Of a stretch of 60,684 bases of DNA, positions 52,301-60,684 are shown in pieces (within the stretch, counting starts at the first letter, position 1; the number at the start of each line of letters is the position of its first letter). The DNA is from an uncultured Clostridia bacterium (GTDB taxonomy: Bacteria > Bacillota > Clostridia > UBA1381): the NCBI GenBank assembly GCA_934501535.1, contig CAKSUM010000015.1, positions 1-60,684 on the forward strand, in the 5' to 3' direction. The translations under genes were made by a program, and so were the position numbers. The notes beneath the pieces are model-generated. The model saw only the letters and a list, made by a program, of their open reading frames with translations. It made no database searches and was not told the origin of the DNA.

Positions 52301-53841
52301 TCGGTGGATACCCGGGACTTCCATACTTTGATTTCGGCTTTAAATTTACTGCAAACGGAACAACCGTAAACCTTGACAGAAAGTGCAACGGCGGTATAAA
52401 AAAAGACGGGTTGATTTATTTTTGCAATATTGCCGAGGAACTGGATTCAAACGGTGAATATTATATTGATCGAGAAAACAAAAAATTGTACTTCTATAGT
52501 GATGAGGCACCGTCAAATAAAAATATACTGCTTACTACAACCGATGTTGGACAGTGGAACAAGGGATTGATAACGGTGTATGGTGCAGATAACATTAACT
52601 TTAAGGGATTATCGGTTAATGGATGTATCGGTTTCGGTATGGCTTTGCAAAAAGGAAGAAACATAAATGTTTCCGGCTGTACATTTAAAAATGTATCCGA
52701 ATCGGGTGCATATGTCGGCGAATTTCATTCGTCATATAAATATGCATACGGCAGACTTGATGATGACACCGAATATGTTCAAAGAGGAAATTTGGTAAAC
52801 AACATTAAGTTTACCGGGTGTAAATTCCTGAATACGGGGTACAGCGGACTGAATGTGTCCGGCGGTAACCGTAAAACGTTAGAGGGTGCTGATATTGAAA
52901 TTTACGGCTGTGAGTTTGAAAACTTCGGTAGAATAATATGTGCGTATTCGCCGGGAATAAGAATGGACGGCGTTGGAATAAATGTACGCAACTGCACGGT
53001 TCACCGCGGCGATTCGAACGGAATAATGTCAGGCGGCAATGACTGCATTATTGAAAATAATAATATTTACGATGTTGCGCGTGAATGCACAGACTGCGGT
53101 ATAATATATCTTCACAAAGGATTGAAGAACGGAATAGTCGTTCGGAATAATTACATTCATGATATTACTGACGAGCACGGTACGAATCATATGTTAAACT
53201 ACAATCCGGCGGCAAAGGTTCACGGAAAAATCGCCGTATATAATGACGGTGCCGGAAGTATGCTCACTGTGGAGAACAACATTATAAAGGATGTTCCGGT
53301 AGGTTTTTACAGTATCGGATTTGGAAATAAAGTTAATAACAATATCTTTATAGATGTAAAATATCCAATTCGGACTCGTGAAAATAATATACTTATAAGC
53401 AAGATTAAACAAGCAGATGGCACATATGTAAATCCTGAATTTAATGAAGAATTGGGCGATACTGCTTTTGCGGAATTCGGATATCTTGAACAAGACGGCG
53501 AGAAAAATCCCGTATGGGCAGTTAAATACCCAGAAGTGTTTACATGTAAGGAGGAGTTAAAGGAAAGGGGGACAAATGCAATCTATCCGAAAAATGATGT
53601 ATCGGATAATTTGATAACGTATATCAAATATACAGATTATGCAAATCAGATAATGGATATTTTCGCAGATAGAGTTATTACCGAAAAATCTGTTATGGAT
53701 TTGGCGGGCAGTGACTACAGCAACATAGTATTCGAATTGTCTGTTGATTTTGCAGATGCGGAAAACGGAGATTTCAGTATTGCCAAAGATTCAGATATTC
53801 TGAATGTTCTGCCGGGTTTAAGGAAAAACCATACAAAATAA
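49315..53841 (+). CDS. Giant secreted protein: two copies of the unrecognised domain fused to a beta-helix
   Basis: ATG 49315 lies behind TGGAGGAAAAA; the ATG at 49300 precedes that site and would remove it. The 1508-residue protein has a signal peptide (MKKIINVLLCAALAVSNFTV, cut after YAEE). Domain A follows (about 25-335, NYTTIDISSVANAPIYAKEG to VVYAMTAVT). A diverged second copy B (about 381-782) starts KPYANQAAYAKVGD and ends FVGSLASNDGVQVDKNGK and IWAMTAVT. The C-terminal beta-helix (about 790-1508) is a close paralogue of the 46491 product. The fusion brings presumed binding domains onto a presumed catalytic beta-helix. There is no anchor motif, so it is free or held by its own binding. 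Confidence 0.85.
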   Translation: MKKIINVLLCAALAVSNFTVVSYAEESDKNNYTTIDISSVANAPIYAKEGDNWSSYSATAPNAGYGIDVDVMSAKLTNGKLIYGETPYLMSAKTGENTAINTGGATDWTFKRNGKGVTNPYNYTGTNVDVADGYYSSLKVLASATGNFAQDILKARNADADNTTGWVNASKLALVLQYEDGEPEIVEALTTNPTAAADYNINKADFPTDIVIGEKTVKAPTLRSNNYLNGIKVITNYLNWAFNAENPYSPNNTGSGDYYIGEYDFPIDNTRVLKSIHVVGASADFDGVRLKADGTADYATYNTDKDRYYANKADKQEGMYASVVYAMTAVTKDSDLKSVLSAKLDAVRAAGTITQSDIIDISAILKQAKKLGIELSEAVELYEKTDIKPYANQAAYAKVGDLAYDKRPTVGTVYMDDTLSELGENDKYPKAYIKTGVSIDHFKNFGDGNGREPSAYTNWTGYFGHEKTTPTWGNWESGKTTNTLTFRNIPYLMNVETDAYTNIDTGANDVKMTGVDVDINDGYYNELKILSSASEPVLQKAEAYKNWNNMSKLALKLDYDDGSYDVVDYLVNEIAATHSMNNSTANNPNAIINNIINKNAADAEIENKLQNPQTMKITSYDQYGNSTVKQEPTELTQANWWNGFDVWTVSAQKLESDWASKFQRGPVATYPCSTWYKTNQDILSTIENLTEEQRINWINGTEPRYMYGTNSGAKAGINVFTIPVDFTKMLVNVHFVGSLASNDGVQVDKNGKVIYSTDNEIADGKGAYNNSIWAMTAVTKISADTTVSPDLNTDIYVSPNGSDNNTGTINAPLASLEGVKKLIRGLDKTSGKINVYFRGGRYYMQKPVIFSEEDSGTEDCPITYSAYKNEKPEFVGGIYLDGKKAKLANDDRIKSGNVYCIDLAEAGIGEIPELTPNGQGAAYNANGFELFIDDKAYFPARWPNKDAEEYNTYEKIISVTETGDSSNSAAQNPQMIVSDSAAEKIASWSNADEAFIGGYPGLPYFDFGFKFTANGTTVNLDRKCNGGIKKDGLIYFCNIAEELDSNGEYYIDRENKKLYFYSDEAPSNKNILLTTTDVGQWNKGLITVYGADNINFKGLSVNGCIGFGMALQKGRNINVSGCTFKNVSESGAYVGEFHSSYKYAYGRLDDDTEYVQRGNLVNNIKFTGCKFLNTGYSGLNVSGGNRKTLEGADIEIYGCEFENFGRIICAYSPGIRMDGVGINVRNCTVHRGDSNGIMSGGNDCIIENNNIYDVARECTDCGIIYLHKGLKNGIVVRNNYIHDITDEHGTNHMLNYNPAAKVHGKIAVYNDGAGSMLTVENNIIKDVPVGFYSIGFGNKVNNNIFIDVKYPIRTRENNILISKIKQADGTYVNPEFNEELGDTAFAEFGYLEQDGEKNPVWAVKYPEVFTCKEELKERGTNAIYPKNDVSDNLITYIKYTDYANQIMDIFADRVITEKSVMDLAGSDYSNIVFELSVDFADAENGDFSIAKDSDILNVLPGLRKNHTK
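51880..52049 (+). repeat. 170-bp exact direct repeat (copy 2)
   Basis: Identical to 47334-47503. The two genes also share nearly identical 3' ends plus the following leader (about 49208-49340 and 53758-53887), so the duplication included gene ends. Confidence 0.85.
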
Positions 53842-53861
53842 AAATAATGGAGGAAAAAATT

Positions 53862-56831
53862 ATGAAAAAAATTATTAATGCGCTGCTTTGCACGGCATTG
53901 CTTGTTTCCAATCTTACAGCTGTTTCATATGCGGAAGAATCGGACAAGAACAATTACACAACAATTGATATTTCAAGTGTTGCTAATGCTCCGATATACG
54001 CAAAAGAAGGCGATACATGGTCGGGAAATTATGTTGCGACAGCACCTGAAAAAGGACGCGGTATTGATTATGACAGCATGCAAGCGCTGTTAACGAATAG
54101 TGTATTCGAACATAATAATACACCGTACAAATTTGATGTAGCAACAAACAAAAATACAGCAATCAGCACCGGTGGTTTGAAAACTCAGTATGTCGATAAT
54201 GGCGTGACGCGAGGTATAACTCAAAATTATAATTATACGGGTGTAGATGTAGACATTGCGGACGGTTGCTACAGTGAATTAAAAATTTTGGCTTCGGCAG
54301 CTGAAGGAAACAGACCGTATGGGTTGCTTAAAAATAATGGCTTTGCTGAAAGCGACATTGCAAACTGGAATAACACATCAAAGTTGGCGGTTGTATTGCA
54401 GTATACGGACGGGACATATGATACTGTTGAAACTATGACTGCTTATCCGGTTGACACAACACAAAATAAAATATTGACAGAAGGTAGAGTTGACTTTCCG
54501 ACAGATGTAACAAAAATAGACACAGCCGGAAACAGCACTAAAGTAAAAGCAGCAACACTGCCGGACGGAACTGCATTCTCAAAAGATAACTTTTGGCATG
54601 GGTTTAAAGTAAAAACCATTACAAATTTTAATGGTTGGACATTTGGCGGTAAAACCAATTATAGTAAAGACAATGGCGCTGCAGCTGATATTTATATTAA
54701 TGAATACACATTCCCGGTAGACAGCGGGAAGGTATTGAAGAATATACATATTGTAGGTTCGTGTGCCGATTATACAGGTGTAATAGTAAAACAGGACGGA
54801 ACCGTGGATTATTCTAATGCATATGCAGCATCGAATATAAACTGGAGTGAGGGCATGTACGGCTCAATGGTATATGCCATGACAGCCGTAACAAAGGACA
54901 GCGATTTACAATCAGTTCTTTCGACAAAGATTACTGCTCTTGGTGACACGGTAACAGAAACTGACATTAAGGACATAAAAGCCATACTCGATCAGGCAAA
55001 TGCGTTGGGCGCTGACTTGGGAGAAGTGGGTATTCAGGCACAGGCAATAATAAATAAATATACCGACGATTTGGACAGCCAAGTTACAGTATATGAAAAG
55101 GTAGATATTACACTGTACGCAAATCAGGCAGCGTACGCTAAAGTTGGCGATTTGGCATATTCTAAGACACCCGATATAGGATCGATGTATCAGAGTTCTG
55201 ATAAAACTTATGTTCCGATAGGAGTTTCGGTTGATCACTTCAAGAATTTCGGAAACCAAGACGGTATCCCCCATGACTATTTTAACAATTGGACGGGACT
55301 TGATGATAAGACTAAAGTTTTACCGGCGTGGGGAACATGGGAAACCGGAGAAACCAAAAACACATTGACATTCCGTGATATACCTTACCTTATGAATGTC
55401 GCAACAGATGCTTATACCAACATAAACACAGGTGCAGATGAATTTAAAATGACAGGTGTTAATGTTGATATTAAAGACGGATATTACAATGAACTTAAGA
55501 TAATGTCTACGGCAACTAATCCGGTTTTGCAAAAGGCTAAAGGATATAAAAATTGGAATAATATGTCAAAATTGGCATTGAAACTGGATTATGCTGATGG
55601 TTCTTATGATGTTGTCGACTATATGGTTAATGAGCAGGCTGCAGAACATTCTTTATCGGTTAATAATGCTCAGATTAAAATAATAGATAAGATTAAAACA
55701 AATAACAAGACGGGTGAAAACAGTTCAGAGAATATAGATCCTCAATCACCCGGAATTACGTCGTATAATAAAGATGGCAACAAGACAATCAAGCAGGAGC
55801 GGGGTGAACTTACTCAGGGAGCGTGGTGGAATGGCTTTAAGACATGGTCAATTTCGCTGCAGAACTTAGAATTGGATTGGGCAACTAAATTTGGCTATAA
55901 TGCAAATGGAACGACATATACGTACAATCTAAACTATCAAACCAATAAAGATATTAAGGCTACTCTTGACAATCTTTCTGAAGATGCACGCAATAAATGG
56001 ATAGCCGGCACAGAAAAGAGATATATGTACGGAGCATCGGCAGGTAAAGATACAGGAATTAATGTATTCACAGTACCGGTTGACAATTCAAAAGTTCTTG
56101 TAAATGTTCATTTTGTCGGCTCGCTCGCAAGCAATGACGGCGTACAGGTAGATAAAAACGGCAACGTAATATATTCACAGGAAAATGCAATTGCCAACGG
56201 CAGCGGTGCATACAACAACTCAATTTGGGCAGTAACGGCTGTTGCAAACAAGAAGGACATCAAGGCAGGATTTAAAGCAGCACTTAAAACCGCACAAAAC
56301 GCGGAAAAAGTTACTGCGGAAATGATTGCAAATCTGAAGGGTGCATATGCACAAATGAATGAAAATGGCTATGAAATTGATACCGAATCGACTGCTGCAT
56401 ATAATGCGATTGTGGCTGAGTTTGGTACGGCTATGAAAGCAGACTTGCTAAATGCTGCTGACAGTAACACATTTATCGGTTTATATGATAAATACGTCGA
56501 GCTGGGTTATACGGTTGATAACGAAATAACAGCGAAAAAGAATACGCTCTGCCTGAATATGCCGGCATACTTCATCGAAACGGCAGTGAACGGTAAAACA
56601 ATGTCTGCAAAGCTCAAATCATTTGATGCAACAAATGTGAGCGGAGTACTTGTTGCGGCAGTTTATGACGCAAACGGTATGATTGAATGTAAAGTTGAAA
56701 ACGGTGTTACTTCGGGTAATACGGTTCATACATTTAATTTTGACAGCAACACAGACGGAAAAACAATTAAATTGTTTGCGCTTAACGATTTCGCAGGAAT
56801 AGAGCCGCTTGCACTGAGATTTGAACAGTAA
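53862..56831 (+). CDS. Secreted protein with two copies of the unrecognised domain and a C-terminal beta-sandwich
   Basis: ATG 53862 follows TGGAGGAAAAAATT; the leader is almost identical to that of 49315. The 989-residue protein has a signal peptide and domain A (about 24-345, almost the same as in the 41000 product in its first 50 residues). A helical linker and domain B follow (about 405-793: ITLYANQAAYAKVGDLAY to SIWAVTAV). A helical region (795-905, FIVAR-like spacing) and a final beta-sandwich (905-989: VLVAAVYDANGMIECKVENG, KTIKLFALNDF) complete it. It lacks both an SLH anchor and a beta-helix. It is probably a soluble or wall-associated glycan-binding protein. A strong terminator follows. 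Confidence 0.82.
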   Translation: MKKIINALLCTALLVSNLTAVSYAEESDKNNYTTIDISSVANAPIYAKEGDTWSGNYVATAPEKGRGIDYDSMQALLTNSVFEHNNTPYKFDVATNKNTAISTGGLKTQYVDNGVTRGITQNYNYTGVDVDIADGCYSELKILASAAEGNRPYGLLKNNGFAESDIANWNNTSKLAVVLQYTDGTYDTVETMTAYPVDTTQNKILTEGRVDFPTDVTKIDTAGNSTKVKAATLPDGTAFSKDNFWHGFKVKTITNFNGWTFGGKTNYSKDNGAAADIYINEYTFPVDSGKVLKNIHIVGSCADYTGVIVKQDGTVDYSNAYAASNINWSEGMYGSMVYAMTAVTKDSDLQSVLSTKITALGDTVTETDIKDIKAILDQANALGADLGEVGIQAQAIINKYTDDLDSQVTVYEKVDITLYANQAAYAKVGDLAYSKTPDIGSMYQSSDKTYVPIGVSVDHFKNFGNQDGIPHDYFNNWTGLDDKTKVLPAWGTWETGETKNTLTFRDIPYLMNVATDAYTNINTGADEFKMTGVNVDIKDGYYNELKIMSTATNPVLQKAKGYKNWNNMSKLALKLDYADGSYDVVDYMVNEQAAEHSLSVNNAQIKIIDKIKTNNKTGENSSENIDPQSPGITSYNKDGNKTIKQERGELTQGAWWNGFKTWSISLQNLELDWATKFGYNANGTTYTYNLNYQTNKDIKATLDNLSEDARNKWIAGTEKRYMYGASAGKDTGINVFTVPVDNSKVLVNVHFVGSLASNDGVQVDKNGNVIYSQENAIANGSGAYNNSIWAVTAVANKKDIKAGFKAALKTAQNAEKVTAEMIANLKGAYAQMNENGYEIDTESTAAYNAIVAEFGTAMKADLLNAADSNTFIGLYDKYVELGYTVDNEITAKKNTLCLNMPAYFIETAVNGKTMSAKLKSFDATNVSGVLVAAVYDANGMIECKVENGVTSGNTVHTFNFDSNTDGKTIKLFALNDFAGIEPLALRFEQ

Positions 56832-56858
56832 GTGCAATTTCAGGACTTGATACTGTTA

Positions 56859-56889
56859 AAAAGGGTGTTCGCTGTGAACACCCTTTTTT
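56859..56889 (+). terminator. Strong terminator of the surface-protein operon
   Basis: AAAGGGTGTTC and GAACACCCTTT form an 11-bp stem with a five-base loop, followed by six T in total. It separates the large surface genes from the esterase and GH31 genes, whose own promoter I could not identify in the short gap. Confidence 0.9.
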
Positions 56890-56912
56890 ATATAGTTATG
56901 GAGGATAGAATT

Positions 56913-57710
56913 TTGCCTATGAATAAGGAAACGTTTGATTTATGGACTCATGTAACGGGTGAATGTATGCGTACACCGACGATTACGGCATATGTTCCGG
57001 CGGAAAAGAAAACCGACGGCGCGGTTGTTATATTGCCGGGCGGCGGATACGGCGGTCACTCGCCGAGCGAGGGCGAGGCTTACGCTAATTTTCTGAATGA
57101 ACACGGAATTACGGCATTTGTATGCAGTTACCGCGTGGGACCGCACAGATTCCCGGCGGAATTGTCCGATTCGCGCCGTGCTATGCGGTTTGTGAGGTAT
57201 AATGCGGACAAGTACGGATTAAATAAAAGCAAAGTGTACATAATGGGTTCATCGGCGGGCGGTCATCTTGCCGCGCTGACGAGCACATATTTTAAAGAAT
57301 TGGATATTGATAAGCCGGACGAAATCGACGCAGAAGATTTTCACCCTGACGGTCAGATTTTGTGTTATCCGGTTATTGCACTTTTGGGCAAGAGCATTAC
57401 CCATTTTGGCTCGGGAAAGGCTCTGCTCGGGGATAAGCTTGCCGAGATGGGGGAAGATTTGAGCCCGAATCTGATAGCCGGTAAGGGAACACCGAAAGCT
57501 TTTATATGGCATACTTTTGAAGATGATTGCGTAAATGTGCTCAACTCGATAGAGTATACAAAAAGATTGAAGAAAATAAATGTTGAGACGGAGCTGCATA
57601 TTTTCCCGAAGGGCGGCCACGGAATGGGTCTTGCGGAAAGCTTGCCACATGTTGCGCAATGGCAGCAGCTTTTGCTGAACTGGCTTGAATATAACGACTT
57701 TTTTAATTAA
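56913..57710 (+). CDS. Alpha/beta-hydrolase esterase (BD-FAE/acetylxylan esterase-like)
   Basis: The protein (about 265 residues) shows the oxyanion-hole loop LPGGGYGGHSPSEGE, the nucleophile elbow MGSSAGGHLAAL, an Asp in HTFEDDCVNVLNSIEY and the catalytic His in PKGGHGMGLAES. This is the layout of bifunctional feruloyl/acetyl-xylan esterase-like enzymes and carbohydrate acetylesterases. The frame is open back to 56832 but that part contains the terminator, so it is not coding. TTG 56913 (eight bases after GGAGG) or ATG 56919 are the likely starts. There is no signal peptide, so it would deacylate imported oligosaccharides. A 15-base gap leads to the GH31 gene. Confidence 0.87.
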   Translation: MPMNKETFDLWTHVTGECMRTPTITAYVPAEKKTDGAVVILPGGGYGGHSPSEGEAYANFLNEHGITAFVCSYRVGPHRFPAELSDSRRAMRFVRYNADKYGLNKSKVYIMGSSAGGHLAALTSTYFKELDIDKPDEIDAEDFHPDGQILCYPVIALLGKSITHFGSGKALLGDKLAEMGEDLSPNLIAGKGTPKAFIWHTFEDDCVNVLNSIEYTKRLKKINVETELHIFPKGGHGMGLAESLPHVAQWQQLLLNWLEYNDFFN

Positions 57711-57725
57711 AATACGGAGGATACT

Positions 57726-60044
57726 ATGGAAAGAACAGATGCAAATGAAAATGCAATTGTAAAAGGTGAAAAATACCGCTTTACTGTTTTAACCGACCGT
57801 CTGATACGTCTTGAATATGCCGAGGACGGCATTTTTGAGGACAGACCGACGCAATGCGTTGTTAACAGAAATTTTTCCGTGCCGAAATATACGGTGAAAA
57901 GAGAAAGCGGCGACGTTATAATAGAAACAGATTGCATAAAACTCACATATCACGGCGGAGCTTTTACAAAAAATTCACTTAATATTTCGTTTAACGGCGA
58001 AATGGCAAAATATATATGGAATGTCTATTATTTTGGACAGAAAAACACTACCCATTTCCCGGGTACGGTCAGAACTTTGGATTTAGTTGACGGTGAGGTC
58101 GAATTGCCGCCGGGGATTGTGTGCGACTACGGAATGACGACAATTGATGACAGCGAAAGCCTTGTGCAGACGAGCGACTTTGTTGAGGTGCGCAAAAAAG
58201 GAATTGTCGATACATATGTTTTTGCGTATGCGGACGCAATAAAGGAAAATTTGGACGCATATTATAAGCTTACCGGGAATGTACCGCTTTTGCCGCGGTT
58301 TGCTTTGGGAAACTGGTGGAGCAAGTATCACAAATATACGGAAAAAGAATATATTGACCTGATGAAACGCTTTGAAAGTGAAGAAATACCGATTTCCGTT
58401 GCTGTCATTGATATGGATTGGCACAAGGTAGACATTGAGCCTAAATATGGCTCGGGTTGGACGGGATACAGCTGGAATACGGACTTTTTCCCGAACCCTG
58501 AGCGGTTTTTGGACGCTCTGCATAAAATGCATATAAAAACGTCGCTTAATTTGCATCCGGCAGAAGGAATATCCGCGCATGAGGATTGCTATAAAAAGGC
58601 GGCGGAGGATATGGGTGTTGACAGTTCTTCCGGGAAAAACATTCCGTTTGATATTGCCAATAAAAAATTTATTGATGTGTATTTTAATGATGTATTAAAG
58701 CCTCTTGAGGACATGGGCGTAGATTTTTGGTGGATGGATTGGCAGCAGGGAAATACCAGTAAAATGGAGGGGCTTGACCCGCTTTGGATGCTGAATCATT
58801 TTCATTATGAACATGCGCGCGAAGGCGGAAGGCGGGGGATACTGTTTTCGAGATTTTCCGGCTACGGTTCACAGCGCTATCCCATAGGCTTTTCGGGCGA
58901 TTCGGTGGTGTCGTGGAAAACACTTGATTTTCAGCCGTATTTTACGATTTGCGCCGCAAATGTGGGATATACATGGTGGAGCCACGATATCGGCGGACAT
59001 ATATGGGGTGTGCGCGATGATGAACTAATGAACAGATGGACTCAATTCGGCGTATTTTCACCGATTATGCGGCTTCATTCGTCAAACAATGAATTTAATG
59101 ACCGAGAACCGTGGAATTTCAATTATGAAACACATCAAAGTATGCGTAAGTTTATGCGTCTGCGCTGTGAAATGATGCCGTATTTGTACACGATGAATTA
59201 TCTGACGTACAAGACCGGCAGACCTATAGTTGAGCCTATGTATTATGAACATACGGAAAAAGAGGCGGAATCGGTGAGAAATCAGTATTATTTCGGAACA
59301 GAGCTGATTGTCAGCCCGATAACACATAAAAAAGACGCTGTAACGAACATGGGCAATGCAATGGTGTATTTGCCGAAAGGCGAATGGTTTGACTTTTTCA
59401 ATAAATACAGATATTCAGGAAACCGCTTTATAAAAGCCTACAGAAAAGATGATGAGATGCCGGTGTTTGCGAAAGCGGGAGCAATTATACCGATGAGCAA
59501 TACTGAGGTTTTACCCGACGAAAATCCCGATACGGTTGTTATAAATCTTTTCCCAGGGGATAATAATTCGTTCACGCTGTATGAGGACGATAATCTGACG
59601 GAAAAGTATCTGTACGGTAAGTACGCCGAAACGAAATTTGTATTTGACTGGGAAAACAGAACGTTCAGTATAAATATCACAAAAGATGATGAATATATTA
59701 TTCCGAAAGACCGAAACTACAAGATTATTTTGAATTGTGTTGATGATTGCAGCGTTACTGTAAATGTAAAGAACGATAAGCTGTATGAAGGCGGTGCTGT
59801 TATCGTAGAAACAGGTGTGAGAGATAACATAAAAATAGAGTACGGTAAGGATTTAAAAATGACGGAAAATGATTATAGGGACAGAATATATAAAATTCTG
59901 TATAATGCACAGACAGAATATGAAACAAAAAGCAGCATAATGAACCTGATTCGGACCAAATCCAAAGCAGAGGTTTTGTCGGATTTGTCGGTTACAGATA
60001 TGGACTCTGATCTTAAATCGGCAATTCTTGAAATTATTTTGTAA
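57726..60044 (+). CDS. Glycoside hydrolase family 31 (alpha-glucosidase/alpha-xylosidase type)
   Basis: The 772-residue protein has an N-terminal beta-sandwich (1-190) and the (beta/alpha)8 core with FALGNWWSKYHKYTEKEY and DMDWH. The nucleophile motif is WWMDWQQGN (usually WxDxxE/Q), the acid/base region is ILFSRFSGYGSQRYPIGFSG followed by DSVVSWKTL, and the conserved YTWWSHDIGG comes later, followed by beta domains. GH31 enzymes cleave alpha-glucosides, alpha-xylosides or related links; the WMDWQQG form is seen in a branch distinct from classical alpha-glucosidases. There is no signal peptide, hence it is intracellular. Ribosome site GGAGG precedes ATG 57726. Confidence 0.9.
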   Translation: MERTDANENAIVKGEKYRFTVLTDRLIRLEYAEDGIFEDRPTQCVVNRNFSVPKYTVKRESGDVIIETDCIKLTYHGGAFTKNSLNISFNGEMAKYIWNVYYFGQKNTTHFPGTVRTLDLVDGEVELPPGIVCDYGMTTIDDSESLVQTSDFVEVRKKGIVDTYVFAYADAIKENLDAYYKLTGNVPLLPRFALGNWWSKYHKYTEKEYIDLMKRFESEEIPISVAVIDMDWHKVDIEPKYGSGWTGYSWNTDFFPNPERFLDALHKMHIKTSLNLHPAEGISAHEDCYKKAAEDMGVDSSSGKNIPFDIANKKFIDVYFNDVLKPLEDMGVDFWWMDWQQGNTSKMEGLDPLWMLNHFHYEHAREGGRRGILFSRFSGYGSQRYPIGFSGDSVVSWKTLDFQPYFTICAANVGYTWWSHDIGGHIWGVRDDELMNRWTQFGVFSPIMRLHSSNNEFNDREPWNFNYETHQSMRKFMRLRCEMMPYLYTMNYLTYKTGRPIVEPMYYEHTEKEAESVRNQYYFGTELIVSPITHKKDAVTNMGNAMVYLPKGEWFDFFNKYRYSGNRFIKAYRKDDEMPVFAKAGAIIPMSNTEVLPDENPDTVVINLFPGDNNSFTLYEDDNLTEKYLYGKYAETKFVFDWENRTFSINITKDDEYIIPKDRNYKIILNCVDDCSVTVNVKNDKLYEGGAVIVETGVRDNIKIEYGKDLKMTENDYRDRIYKILYNAQTEYETKSSIMNLIRTKSKAEVLSDLSVTDMDSDLKSAILEIIL

Positions 60045-60073
60045 GCGATGGATTCGTCAGAAAGGAGGAGCAA

Positions 60074-60684
60074 ATGTACAAATTCAATAATGACAAAAGA
60101 GAAATAACATTTGACAAATACAACACGCCGACGCCGTGGATGAACTATCTGTCAAACGGCACGTTTCACACGATGATTTCGCAAGCCGGCGGCGGTGTGG
60201 CATTTTACAAAAGTCCGCAGATATGGCGGATAAACCATTATCGGTTTTTTCACCTTCCGACCGACCGCAGCGGCTTTTACACTTACATAAAGGACGGTGC
60301 GGACTTTTGGTGTCCGACAAACGAGCCATGCAAATCCAAGCCGGAAAAATGGCAGTCAACCCACGGAATGGGTTACACGCGGTTTAATGCGGAGAAAAAT
60401 GGCGTCAAAGCCGAGGTTACATACTTTGTGGGAAAATATGAAAATGCACTCATTTGGAATATTAAACTGACGTCGGACAGCGACAAAAAAATCACCCTGT
60501 TCCCATATGTGGAACTCGGAATGATGGAGTTTATGCGTGAACTGCAATGGCAGTGCTATAACAAACATCAGCTGACCTGTTACAGTATGGGCGATATCTT
60601 GGTGTATAAATACGGCGTGGAAAATCAGCCGAAACCCGATGAAACGCCGCTTGTGTATTTTGCGGCAAATGTGCCTGCCGCGGC
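60074..60684 (+). CDS. GH94-type glycoside phosphorylase, N-terminal part (runs off the window)
   Basis: ATG 60074 follows AAGGAGGAG and the frame is open to the window end (203 codons). The sequence FDKYNTPTPWMNYLSNGTFH, MISQAGGGVAFYKSPQ and GFYTYIKDGADFWCPT, later HGMGYTRFNAEKNGVKAEVTY, is the N-terminal beta-sandwich signature of GH94 cellobiose/chitobiose/laminaribiose-type phosphorylases. These split disaccharides with phosphate in the cytoplasm, saving ATP. The catalytic (alpha/alpha)6 half is outside the window. It lies 29 bases behind the GH31 gene and is probably co-transcribed. Confidence 0.85.
   Translation, partial: MYKFNNDKREITFDKYNTPTPWMNYLSNGTFHTMISQAGGGVAFYKSPQIWRINHYRFFHLPTDRSGFYTYIKDGADFWCPTNEPCKSKPEKWQSTHGMGYTRFNAEKNGVKAEVTYFVGKYENALIWNIKLTSDSDKKITLFPYVELGMMEFMRELQWQCYNKHQLTCYSMGDILVYKYGVENQPKPDETPLVYFAANVPAA

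Noticed and set aside
56832..56912. Upstream extension of the esterase frame to 56832.
   Set aside because: This part contains the strong terminator of the preceding operon; the conserved protein begins at about 56913-56919 behind a GGAGG site.

Overview
The window looks like a chromosomal segment of a low-to-moderate GC, Gram-positive anaerobe of the class Clostridia, probably from a gut or rumen. This rests on strong AGGAGG-type ribosome sites, a lipoprotein-anchored sugar ABC transporter with a YesM/YesN-type two-component system, S-layer homology (SLH) domains, and ETF-linked redox enzymes. A pectin- or plant-wall-degrading Clostridium such as Monoglobus would fit, but the genus cannot be fixed from this sequence alone.

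Layout. (1) Bases 1-3264 are a decayed mobile-element edge: the start of a leftward IS91-like transposase, a RepA-type replication initiator with palindromic repeats in its linker, two small paralogous genes, a GC-rich perfect hairpin, and a frameshifted Abi-family abortive-infection remnant. (2) Bases 3456-15312 hold a divergent RpiR/SIS regulator facing a tightly packed ten-gene catabolic operon: FucI-like isomerase, GlcD-like flavoprotein, Fe-S protein, class II aldolase, PfkB kinase, IolB-like isomerase, aldose epimerase, DUF4867 protein, FGGY kinase, and a single-chain EtfB-EtfA fusion. Sharp promoters and palindromic operator candidates lie between regulator and operon. (3) Bases 15313-20143 contain a 255-bp MITE with 9-bp target duplications, a GH4 glycosidase, insertion debris, a truncated gene, an SGNH esterase, a sirtuin and a small membrane methyltransferase. 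(4) Bases 20155-38327 are a carbohydrate locus: serine hydrolase, GH38-like, TIM-barrel epimerase, GH116-like, HAD phosphatase, ADP-ribosylglycohydrolase-fold protein, two ABC permeases, response regulator and sensor kinase, an (alpha/alpha)-barrel glycosidase-like protein, and a solute-binding lipoprotein. (5) Bases 38338-56831 encode six very large secreted proteins: beta-helix proteins, SLH proteins, and three proteins sharing an unrecognised domain. (6) Bases 56913-60684 encode an esterase, a GH31 glycosidase and the start of a GH94-type phosphorylase.

How it fits together. Four promoters (upstream of 20305, 24216, 29666 and 36780) carry the same architecture: two GTTAYSAAA half-sites exactly 21 bp apart, then 28-29 bp to a TATAAT-like -10 box and no good -35. 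This looks like a regulon activated by the AraC-type response regulator encoded at 31600, joining sensing, uptake and depolymerisation of one glycan. The large secreted proteins would bind or attack the polymer outside the cell, the ABC transporter would import oligosaccharides, cytoplasmic GH38/GH116/GH4/GH31/GH94 enzymes would split them, and the RpiR-controlled operon would consume an unusual monomer, disposing of electrons through ETF. The substrate is not known; the IolB/IolC/IolJ-like trio plus an ETF-coupled 2-hydroxyacid-dehydrogenase-like pair does not match a pathway I can name.
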